Assembly (NCBI GenBank): GCA_023392205.1 | Contig: JAEVZN010000353.1 | Coordinates: 1-10,101 of the forward strand | DNA: 10,101 nt | Source of the DNA: Pseudomonadota bacterium | GTDB taxonomy: Bacteria > Pseudomonadota > Alphaproteobacteria > Rhizobiales > Xanthobacteraceae | Direction: 5' to 3' | In this document: positions 1 through 6,479 of the stretch, in pieces | Position numbering within the stretch: the first letter of the stretch is position 1 | How the letters are laid out: each line of letters starts with the position of its first letter | The notes under the pieces: model-generated | The model's input: only the letters and a program-made list of their open reading frames with translations | Told to the model about the DNA's origin: nothing | The model's database searches: none | Position numbers and translations under genes: made by a program

Positions 1-24
1 CGGCCGGCCCTTCGATGTCAGCGC

Positions 25-414
25 TCACGCCTTGGCGGCAATCGTCTCCATCTCGACCACCCATTGCGGATTGGCCAGTTTGCTGACCACCACCCAGGTC
101 GATGCCGGGACATGCCCGCTTTTGAGATACTTTTCGCGATGCGGCTTGACGAATTTCAAACCCTCCGGATCGGTCGAATAGACGTTCAGCCGCACGATGT
201 TCTCCGGCCCCATGCCGGCATCCGCGAGGATTGCCAACGTGTTCTGCCAGATCTGGTCGTGCTGGGCTTCGAACCCCTCCGGCACCGTCCCGTCCGGCCG
301 GGTGCCGACCTGCCCGGCCGTATAAAGCCAGCGTGCGTTGGGCGGCACCTCGACGCTGTGGCTGTACATGGCCGCGGGCGGCGCGATGGTCTTCGGGTTA
401 CTGGTCTTCAGCAT
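25..414 (-). CDS. RidA/YjgF/UK114-family protein, atypical active site
   Basis: The 129-residue length matches single-domain Rid proteins (E. coli RidA is 128). The fold is recognisable from YTAGQVG (residues 31-37), the central helix with NTLAILADAG (58-67), the HVPAS segment (101-105) and the C-terminal EMETIA stretch (121-126). Family members are small cytosolic trimers. Canonical RidA hydrolyses reactive enamine/imine intermediates released by PLP enzymes such as threonine dehydratase. The arginine of the canonical PARS motif (Arg105 in E. coli), which holds the substrate carboxylate, is Ser105 here, while the downstream glutamate is kept as Glu121. It is therefore better called a Rid paralogue than a proven imine deaminase. 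The start is supported by AGGGAG at 421-426, seven bases upstream. It is transcribed divergently from the hybrid kinase, and no partner enzyme is visible before the window edge. Family assignment is secure; substrate is unknown. Confidence 0.93.
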   Translation of the reverse strand: MLKTSNPKTIAPPAAMYSHSVEVPPNARWLYTAGQVGTRPDGTVPEGFEAQHDQIWQNTLAILADAGMGPENIVRLNVYSTDPEGLKFVKPHREKYLKSGHVPASTWVVVSKLANPQWVVEMETIAAKA

Positions 415-537
415 GCGTTTCTCCCTGCACGATCAAATGCGGCCGGACATTCCGGTGGCCGCACCTGTGCCGACCATAATGCCAAAATCCGGCATTGCGA
501 TGCGGCATTGACGAAGATGCATGAAGCGGCGCGACGG

Positions 538-567
538 TTGACATTTTGCAGGCAGCCGGGCGGATAT
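538..567 (+). promoter_or_regulatory. Candidate sigma70-type promoter for the hybrid kinase gene
   Basis: A perfect -35 hexamer TTGACA (538-543) is followed after 18 bases by GGATAT (562-567), a weak -10. Transcription would start a few bases before the kinase ATG at 576, giving a very short or leaderless message. This would fit the lack of a good Shine-Dalgarno sequence there. The -10 is poor, so this is only a candidate. The same 161-base space must also hold the ridA-like promoter on the other strand. Confidence 0.3.
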
Positions 568-575
568 AGGCTCCG

Positions 576-2756
576 ATGACCAGGCGTGAGAATCGACGGC
601 GCGGGGCGCGAACATTGCTGGCACTGGCCCTGCTGGCGCTGGTCCTGCCGACCCTGTTTCTGGTCTGGCTCGGCTTTCGGACCTATGAGCAGCATGAGAG
701 CCGGGCGCGCGACCTCCTGACCCGCACCGCGGCCGTGGCGCGCGAACACGCCATCAAGGTTTTCGAAACGCATGAACTCGCCGCGCAGCAGGTCGACGAA
801 ATCCTGTTCGGGTTGTCGGACTCGGAGATCCGGCTGCGCGAAGCCGAACTCAGCCCGCGCTTCAAGGCGATGGTCGACCGTCTAGACCAGATCCAGGATA
901 TCTGGGTGCTGGACCGTTTCGGCCGTCCGCTGGTCACCGGAAACGTATATCCGGTGCCACCGCTCGATCTGTCCGACCGGGAATATTACCGGGCGCATCG
1001 CGATGGACAAGTCGCCCCCGACGATACGTTTGTCAGTGCGGTGCTGCGTGGCCGGGCGCAAGATGTCATCTTCTTTCAGTTGAGCGACCGCAGGCGCTCG
1101 CGCGAGCCGATGGACTTTACCGGCGTCACCGCGATTTCGGTGGAGCCCGGCTATTTCCAGGATTTCTTCGAAAAGCTCGCAGGCAATGACGTGCAGGGTG
1201 TGGCGCTGCTGCGTGCGGACGGCTCCGTTCTGGCATGGTATCCGGGCAAGCGGGAAGAATTGCCGGACTCTCCCAGGGCCATGAATATCGTGGAGCCGGT
1301 GCGGGCCAATCCCGATCGCGGCACCTATGAAGCCCGATCGGTGTTTGACGGGTCGCACCGGCTGATCGCCTATGAGCGCATCTCCACTTATCCGGTCTAT
1401 GTCACGACCAGCCTTGAAAAGCGCGTCATTCGCGATCGCTGGATGGCCGAATACAGCCAGCATCTGATTCTCGGCATTCCTGCGCTTCTCGCCCTGTTCG
1501 CGGCGCTCGCCTTCGCGCTGATACTGAGTCGCAGGCAGACCGCAACCTATGAGCGGCTGCTGATCGAAACCACACGGCGGCAGGCCACCGAAAGGCAGAT
1601 GCAGCATCTGCAGAAGCTTGAAGCCATCGGCCAGCTCACCGGCGGGATTGCGCATGACTTCAACAACATGCTGGCCATCATCGGCGGCAGCCTGCGCATG
1701 ATGCAGCGGCGCATCGCCCAGGGCGATATGAATATCGGAAAATATCTCGACAGTGCGATTGCCGGTGCGGATCGCGCGGCCGCGCTGACCGCGCGGCTGC
1801 TGGCTTTCTCGCGGCAGCATCCGCTCGATCCGGAGCCGGTGGATTGCAATTCGCTGGTGACGGGCATGTCCGATCTCTTGCGCCGGACACTCCCCGAATC
1901 GATTCAGATCGAAACCGTCCTCGCCGCCGGATTGTGGAAGGCGCTCGCCGATCCGTCCCAACTGGAAAACGCTGTCGTCAATCTTGCGGTCAACGCCCGC
2001 GATGCGATGCCGGACGGTGGCAAGCTCACCATCGAGACCGGCAATGTCCGTCTCGACGAGGCCTATGTCAGCAAACATCAGGATGTCACGGCTGGGGATT
2101 ATGTCCTGCTCGGGATCACGGATACCGGGACCGGCATGCCGCCGGAGGTGCAGGCAAAGGCGCTCGACCCGTTCTTCACGACCAAGCCGGTCGGGCAGGG
2201 TAGCGGACTGGGTCTCAGTCAGGTCTATGGTTTCGCCAAGCAATCCGGCGGGCATTTGTCGATCTACAGCGAGCCGGGGCATGGCACGTCGGTGAAGATC
2301 TATCTGCCGCGTGCTGCGTCGGATGCAGACGTGCCGGGAAAGCCCGAGATCAGCGAGAAGGTCATGCCTTCGACGCGCAACGAAACCATTCTCGTGGTCG
2401 AGGACGAAGGCAGTGTCAGGCAATTGACCGTCGCCATGCTTCAGGACCTGGGATATCGCGTCGTCAGCGCCGCGGATGGGGTGCAGGCGCTGTCCCTGCT
2501 CGACGATCATCCGGATATCGCGCTGATCTTCACCGATATCGTCATGCCGCATATGAACGGACGCCAGTTGGCGGAAAAGGCGCTCGCCATAAAGCCGTCG
2601 CTCAAGGTGCTTTATACCACCGGCTATACCCGCAATGCGATTGTGCATAACGGTGTTCTCGATCCGGACGTGACGGTGGTCATGAAGCCGTTCACCCTGG
2701 AGCGGCTCTCGATCAAGTTGCGCGAATTGCTGGATACCGGCGACGGCAAGGCGTAA
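576..2756 (+). CDS. Membrane hybrid sensor histidine kinase with Cache-type sensor and C-terminal receiver
   Basis: The 726-residue protein has a short basic N-terminus, a membrane helix (about 13-33) and a roughly 260-residue periplasmic part. That part resembles a double-Cache/PDC sensor, with DREYYRAHRDG at 134-144. A second helix (about 297-317) and a short coiled coil (321-350) follow. The HisKA domain has GGIAHDFNN with phospho-acceptor His360. The HATPase has an N-box at VNARDAM (Asn473), DTGTG (516-520) and GSGLGLSQVYG (542-552). The C-terminal receiver (about 604-722) has acidic Glu609/Asp610/Glu611, phospho-acceptor Asp654, Thr681/Thr682 and Lys704. All catalytic residues are present, so it should autophosphorylate His360 and relay to its own Asp654. 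The AHDFNNML box and fused receiver are typical of large alphaproteobacterial hybrid kinases. There is no HPt or DNA-binding output in the protein or next to it, so the partner must be elsewhere. The ligand is unknown; Cache domains usually bind small organic acids or amino acids. The ATG at 576 lacks a clear Shine-Dalgarno sequence but is the only ATG before the first membrane helix. Confidence 0.95.
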   Translation: MTRRENRRRGARTLLALALLALVLPTLFLVWLGFRTYEQHESRARDLLTRTAAVAREHAIKVFETHELAAQQVDEILFGLSDSEIRLREAELSPRFKAMVDRLDQIQDIWVLDRFGRPLVTGNVYPVPPLDLSDREYYRAHRDGQVAPDDTFVSAVLRGRAQDVIFFQLSDRRRSREPMDFTGVTAISVEPGYFQDFFEKLAGNDVQGVALLRADGSVLAWYPGKREELPDSPRAMNIVEPVRANPDRGTYEARSVFDGSHRLIAYERISTYPVYVTTSLEKRVIRDRWMAEYSQHLILGIPALLALFAALAFALILSRRQTATYERLLIETTRRQATERQMQHLQKLEAIGQLTGGIAHDFNNMLAIIGGSLRMMQRRIAQGDMNIGKYLDSAIAGADRAAALTARLLAFSRQHPLDPEPVDCNSLVTGMSDLLRRTLPESIQIETVLAAGLWKALADPSQLENAVVNLAVNARDAMPDGGKLTIETGNVRLDEAYVSKHQDVTAGDYVLLGITDTGTGMPPEVQAKALDPFFTTKPVGQGSGLGLSQVYGFAKQSGGHLSIYSEPGHGTSVKIYLPRAASDADVPGKPEISEKVMPSTRNETILVVEDEGSVRQLTVAMLQDLGYRVVSAADGVQALSLLDDHPDIALIFTDIVMPHMNGRQLAEKALAIKPSLKVLYTTGYTRNAIVHNGVLDPDVTVVMKPFTLERLSIKLRELLDTGDGKA

Positions 2757-2783
2757 GGCGGCAACCCGCCGCATCTTGCGGGT
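2757..2783 (+). other. Overlapping, mutually exclusive small hairpins after the kinase gene
   Basis: Directly after the kinase stop, GGCGG (2757-2761) can pair with CCGCC (2766-2770). Alternatively ACCCGC (2764-2769) can pair with GCGGGT (2778-2783). The two cannot form together. Neither is followed by a T-run, so this is at best a weak terminator or a processing site between the kinase gene and the synthetase gene. The remainder of the 114-base space holds TTGACC at 2791-2796 without a convincing -10. Confidence 0.25.
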
Positions 2784-2870
2784 AGCGCGATTGACCTGCC
2801 GCAAGCGGATCCGCCTGTGACAAGATACATGAGCTTCACTCGCTGCCACCCGAGAGGATAGCGCGCATCC

Positions 2871-5570
2871 ATGTCGATCTATCGCCTGCACAGCGTGTTC
2901 GCACCGGAAAGCATCGCCTTGGTCGGTGCCAGCGCCAATCCGCGCTCGCTCGGACATGCCGTCCTGTCGAACATGCGGGACGCAGGCTTCGCCGGCCGCA
3001 TCGATCTGGTCAATCCGCGCCATGAAGCTATCGACGGACTGCCCTGCGCGCCGTCGCTGTCCGCTTTGCCGAATCCGCCGGAACTGATTGTCGTCGCCAC
3101 ACCGGCTCCCACCATCCCGGACATCGTTGCCGAAGCCGCGCGGATCGGGGTGCATGCTGCGATCGTGCTCAGTGCCGGGCTCGGTCACGGCCAAGGCTCG
3201 CTTGCCGCGCAGGTCAATGCTACGGCGCGCGCACACGGGCTGCGTATCGTCGGGCCGAACTGCCTCGGCGTGATCGCGCCCTATGTGGGCCTCAATGCAA
3301 GCTTCGCGGCCTCCACGCCCGCGCGCGGCGGTCTTGCGGTGATTTCGCAATCCGGCGCCGTCGCCGCGGCCATGACCGAATGGGGCAACCGGCAGGGCAC
3401 CGGATTCTCGGCTATCGTGTCGCTGGGCGATCAACTCGATGTCGATGTCGGCGACCTGATCGATTATTTCGCCAGCGACCGCCATACCCGGGCGATCCTG
3501 CTTTATGTCGAAGCGATCACCGATGCACGCAAATTCATGTCCGCATCGCGCGCCGCCGCCCGCACCAAGCCCGTGGTCGTGATGAAGTCGGGCCGTCATG
3601 CGCAGGGGGCCAAGGCAGCAGCGACGCATACCGGCGCGCTGGCCGGCGCGGATGCGGTCTATGACGCCGCCTTCCGCCGCGCCGGATTGCTGCGCGTCTA
3701 TGACATGGCCGAGACCTTTGCGGCTGCCGAGACGCTAAGCCATATCAGCAGCCTGCGCGGCAGCCGGCTGGCGATCCTCACCAATGGCGGCGGACTGGGC
3801 GTGCTCGCCGTCGACCGCCTCGCGGATCACGGCTATGCGCCAGCCGAATTGTCGGGGGATGTGCAGGCGCGCCTCAGCACGGTGATGCCGCATCTGTGGT
3901 CCGGCGCCAATCCGGTCGACATCGTGGGCGACGCGGATGCCGAGCGCTATGCGCAGGCCTTGCAAGCCTTGCTGGATGACCCGTTGAACGATGCGGTGCT
4001 GGTGCTCAACGTGCAGACGGCGATGGCGAGTGCGACCGATACCGCCCATGCCGTGGCCGATGTGGTCGGGACATCGCGGACAAAACACATCGCGCCGAAG
4101 CCCGTCTTCGCGTCCTGGATCGGCTCCGACATCGAGACCGATGCGTTTTTCAGCGAAGCAAAGGTGCCGAGCTTCCCGACGGAAGCCGAGGCGGTGCGCG
4201 GCTTTGTGCATCTGGTGCGCCGCATGGAAACCCTGCGCGCACTCATGGATACACCGCCCGCTCTGTCGGATGACAATCCGCCGGACGAGGCGGCCGTGCG
4301 CGAGATCGTCGATACGGCCCTGCGCGAGCAGCGAAGCTGGCTCGATCCGCTTGAGGTCAGCGCCGTGCTTGCGGCCTACGCTATTCCCGCGCCGCCGCTT
4401 TTGCAGGTCAGGGATGCCGGCCTTGCCGCCGAGGCCGCGCGTGAGTTTCTGGCGCAGGACCAGCTTGTGGCGGTGAAAATCCTGTCGCGGGATATTCCGC
4501 ACAAATCCGATGTCGACGGCGTGCGCCTCAATCTGAAATCCGAAGAGGCCGTCCGCAAGGCCGCCTCCGATATCATGGCCAATGCCGCGCGGCTGCGGCC
4601 GGAGGCACGGATCGACGGCGTGATGCTACAGCCGATGATCGTGCGCCGGAATGCACGCGAACTCATTGTCGGCATCGCGCAGGACCCGACCTTCGGTCCG
4701 GTCATCGCCTTCGGGCAGGGCGGGGTCGCTGTCGAGGTCATCAACGACAAGGCGCTGGCATTGCCGCCGCTGGATCTGAAACTGGCCGACGACCTGATCG
4801 GGCGCACGCGCATCGCGCGCAGGCTCGCAGCCTATCGCAATGTGCCGGCTGCCCGCCGCGACGAGATCGCGCTGACGCTGGTGAGGCTGTCGCAACTTGC
4901 CGCCGATTTTCCGGAAATTCGCGAACTGGATATCAACCCGCTGCTGGCCGACGGGGACGGCGTGCTGGCGCTCGATGCGCGCATCGCCGTGGGTCCCGCA
5001 TCCGCCACGCGAACCGCCCGCGCCTCGCATCTGGCGATCCGCCCCTATCCCAGGCACTGGAGCCGGTCGATCCTTCTCCGCGACGGCATGCGCGTCGCGG
5101 TACGGCCGGTGCGTCCCGAAGACGAACCATTGTTCGCGGCGTTTTTCCCGCAGGTGACGCAGACGGATTTGCGCATGCGCTTCTTCGCGCCGATCAAGGA
5201 TTTCGGGCATGCCTTCATGGCCCGGCTGACGCAGATCGATTACGGACGCGCCATGGCCTTTCTCGCCCTGGACGAGACGGATGGCGTCATGCTCGGCGCG
5301 GTGCGCATGCATGCCGACCCGGATTACCGGTTGGGCGAATATGCCATCCTGTTGCGCTCGGACATGAAGGGCCGCGGACTGGGCTGGGCGCTGATGGAAC
5401 TGATCATCGACTACGCGCGCAAGGACGGATTGCAGCGGCTGCAGGGGCAGGTCCTGCGTGAGAACACCACGATGCTGCGCATGTGCCAGCAGCTCGGTTT
5501 TGTGATCACCGACGATCCCGAGGATGACGGGCTGAAAACCGTGATCCTCGATCTGACGCAGGCGGCGTAA
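2871..5570 (+). CDS. Bifunctional NDP-forming acyl-CoA synthetase / GNAT acetyltransferase (Pat/YfiQ-like)
   Basis: The 899 residues follow the domain order of Salmonella Pat and E. coli YfiQ/PatZ, a cytosolic lysine acetyltransferase acting on acyl-CoA synthetases and other proteins. Residues 1 to about 460 form the CoA-binding and ligase parts, with VGASANPRSLG (18-28), GPNCLG (128-133), SQSGAV (159-164) and THTGALAG (252-259). An ATP-grasp domain (about 485-705) follows, with VAVKILSRDIPHKSDVDGV (533-551), FGQGGVAVEV (614-623) and ELDINPLL (685-692). The C-terminal GNAT domain (about 735-895) has the acetyl-CoA loop RGLGWAL (835-841); Glu823 is a plausible general base. His253 lies where ADP-forming acetyl-CoA synthetases carry the phosphorylated histidine, so the synthetase half may be active, unlike what is reported for Pat. 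No ACT or cyclic-nucleotide domain is fused. AGAGGA at 2853-2858 is the likely ribosome site, 12 bases before ATG. No acs or sirtuin gene adjoins it. Targets and acyl substrate are unknown. Confidence 0.93.
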   Translation: MSIYRLHSVFAPESIALVGASANPRSLGHAVLSNMRDAGFAGRIDLVNPRHEAIDGLPCAPSLSALPNPPELIVVATPAPTIPDIVAEAARIGVHAAIVLSAGLGHGQGSLAAQVNATARAHGLRIVGPNCLGVIAPYVGLNASFAASTPARGGLAVISQSGAVAAAMTEWGNRQGTGFSAIVSLGDQLDVDVGDLIDYFASDRHTRAILLYVEAITDARKFMSASRAAARTKPVVVMKSGRHAQGAKAAATHTGALAGADAVYDAAFRRAGLLRVYDMAETFAAAETLSHISSLRGSRLAILTNGGGLGVLAVDRLADHGYAPAELSGDVQARLSTVMPHLWSGANPVDIVGDADAERYAQALQALLDDPLNDAVLVLNVQTAMASATDTAHAVADVVGTSRTKHIAPKPVFASWIGSDIETDAFFSEAKVPSFPTEAEAVRGFVHLVRRMETLRALMDTPPALSDDNPPDEAAVREIVDTALREQRSWLDPLEVSAVLAAYAIPAPPLLQVRDAGLAAEAAREFLAQDQLVAVKILSRDIPHKSDVDGVRLNLKSEEAVRKAASDIMANAARLRPEARIDGVMLQPMIVRRNARELIVGIAQDPTFGPVIAFGQGGVAVEVINDKALALPPLDLKLADDLIGRTRIARRLAAYRNVPAARRDEIALTLVRLSQLAADFPEIRELDINPLLADGDGVLALDARIAVGPASATRTARASHLAIRPYPRHWSRSILLRDGMRVAVRPVRPEDEPLFAAFFPQVTQTDLRMRFFAPIKDFGHAFMARLTQIDYGRAMAFLALDETDGVMLGAVRMHADPDYRLGEYAILLRSDMKGRGLGWALMELIIDYARKDGLQRLQGQVLRENTTMLRMCQQLGFVITDDPEDDGLKTVILDLTQAA

Positions 5571-5581
5571 GACAGCAGCTG

Positions 5582-5773
5582 TCAGCGGCTGCCGTCGCCG
5601 CTGTCGCGCGGCTCGGGCCTGCGCGGCGCATAGGCGAAGACCAGATCGCAGCGCTGGCAAGTGAAGGTGTCGTAATGGCCCTCGGCGCGCGAGCGGCCTG
5701 CCTGCATGGTGATGCGGCAGCGCGGACAGAGACGGAGCGGCGGACGATCCTCGATCATGGAATCCCGTCGCAT
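5582..5773 (-). CDS. Small zinc-ribbon-like protein, function unknown
   Basis: This is a 63-residue basic protein with two CxxC knuckles: CPRC at 16-19 and CQRC at 39-42. The 19-residue spacing is typical of a single zinc ribbon, and the tail is rich in Pro, Arg and Asp. I do not recognise the family; a role in binding nucleic acid or protein is only a guess. It ends 11 bases from the convergent synthetase gene and lies 82 bases downstream of fixJ on the same strand, so it could be read through from fixLJ or have its own promoter. Translation may start at the ATG at 5773 or at Met6 (5758). The second is preceded by CGGGA at a fair distance, whereas the first has no visible ribosome site. A FixK/FNR box at 5792-5805 lies just upstream. 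The CxxC pairs argue that this frame, not the longer antisense frame overlapping it, is the coding one. Confidence 0.7.
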   Translation of the reverse strand: MRRDSMIEDRPPLRLCPRCRITMQAGRSRAEGHYDTFTCQRCDLVFAYAPRRPEPRDSGDGSR

Positions 5774-5791
5774 GAAGCGCGGCGGGACTTT

Positions 5792-5805
5792 TTGACAATC
5801 ATCAA
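5792..5805. promoter_or_regulatory. FNR/FixK box (TTGAC-AATC-ATCAA)
   Basis: The 14-base site reads TTGACAATCATCAA on the + strand and TTGATGATTGTCAA on the - strand. It matches the FNR/FixK consensus TTGAT-N4-ATCAA at 9 of the 10 defined positions and has the invariant TTGA-N6-TCAA core. Its centre is 25 bases upstream of the first ATG of the zinc-ribbon gene and about 40 upstream of the second. If it activates at the usual -41.5, transcription would start at about 5757, next to the second ATG. No good -10 is visible at that spacing, so its direction and sign of action are uncertain. The FixK-like regulator at 8142-8864 is the obvious candidate ligand. Confidence 0.6.
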
Positions 5806-5822
5806 ACCCGGCAAGGGTCGCA

Positions 5823-5857
5823 CCCGACAGGGATCGGGCAAGCGGACCGGACCGCTT
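5823..5857 (-). terminator. Possible terminator hairpins after fixJ
   Basis: Two short inverted repeats lie at and just beyond the fixJ stop. AAGCGG (5840-5845) pairs with CCGCTT (5852-5857), which overlaps the stop codon, and CCCGA (5823-5827) pairs with TCGGG (5834-5838). Neither has a T-run, so termination here would be leaky at best and read-through into the zinc-ribbon gene is possible. Confidence 0.25.
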
Positions 5858-6479
5858 ACAGCTGCTCCACAGTGAGCGCCATGCGCACCAGTTCCGAAAG
5901 ACTGCCAGCCTGCATCTTGGTCATGACATTGGCACGATACACCTCGACCGTGCGCGGGCTGATTCCGAGATCGTGCGCGATGGTCTTGTTGGGCTGCCCG
6001 GCGACGAGGCCCTCCAGCACCTGCCGCTCGCGCTGCGACAGGCTCGCAAGGCGCTCCGCGATTTCCGAACGCCCGCCGGCCTGCGATCTTGCCTGACTGT
6101 GTGACGCAAGCGCCGATTGCACGGCCTCCAGCACGCGCTCGTCATCGAAGGGCTTTTCGAGAAAATCCACGGCCCCCGATTTCATCGCCTCCACCGCGAG
6201 TTGAATGTCGCCATGTCCCGTGATGACGATCACCGGCAATTGAATCTGGTTCCTGCGCAATTGCTGCAGCAATTCGAGGCCGCTCAGACCCGGCATGCGC
6301 ACATCGGTGACGATGCATCCGGACAGCCCGCCGCTGGCCGGCGCCCCGATGGAGTCCAGGAACGCCTGCGCCGATTCATAAGTCTTCACCTCGAGATTGG
6401 CCGTCCGGAGCAGGAAGGCGAGGGATTCCCGCACCGCCTCGTCGTCGTCGACCACATGAACGAAACCCGTGTCAGACAT
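5856..6479 (-). CDS. fixJ: FixJ-type response regulator
   Basis: The 207-residue cytosolic two-domain regulator has a receiver at about 5-122. It carries the acidic cluster Asp11-Asp13, phospho-acceptor Asp59 in VTDVRMPG, Thr87 in VITGHGD and Lys109 in LEKPF. A linker follows, then a LuxR/NarL-type helix-turn-helix (about 143-205) with [15 protein letters not shown] and the recognition stretch [17 protein letters not shown], which is characteristic of FixJ/TodR-like regulators. In rhizobia, FixJ phosphorylated by FixL activates fixK and thereby microaerobic genes such as the cbb3 oxidase operon. The start codon lies inside the end of fixL (8-base overlap), indicating translational coupling. 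All phosphotransfer residues are intact. Length and motifs match the family throughout. The most likely local target is the fixK-like gene that diverges from fixL. Confidence 0.95.
   Translation of the reverse strand: MSDTGFVHVVDDDEAVRESLAFLLRTANLEVKTYESAQAFLDSIGAPASGGLSGCIVTDVRMPGLSGLELLQQLRRNQIQLPVIVITGHGDIQLAVEAMKSGAVDFLEKPFDDERVLEAVQSALASHSQARSQAGGRSEIAERLASLSQRERQVLEGLVAGQPNKTIAHDLGISPRTVEVYRANVMTKMQAGSLSELVRMALTVEQL

Noticed and set aside
882..3629. A 915-codon open frame on the - strand spanning two genes
   Set aside because: It is antisense to the histidine kinase and the start of the synthetase, both of which show clear domain motifs on the + strand. The translation is rich in Arg/His/Asp and has no recognisable domain, as is typical of shadow frames in GC-rich DNA.
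3735..4502. A 255-codon open frame on the - strand
   Set aside because: It is antisense to the synthetase domains of the fusion gene, with no motif and a biased composition.
4626..5798. A 390-codon open frame on the - strand
   Set aside because: It is antisense to the synthetase/GNAT fusion and overlaps the zinc-ribbon gene in another frame. It has no domain, and the CxxC-bearing frame is the better candidate.
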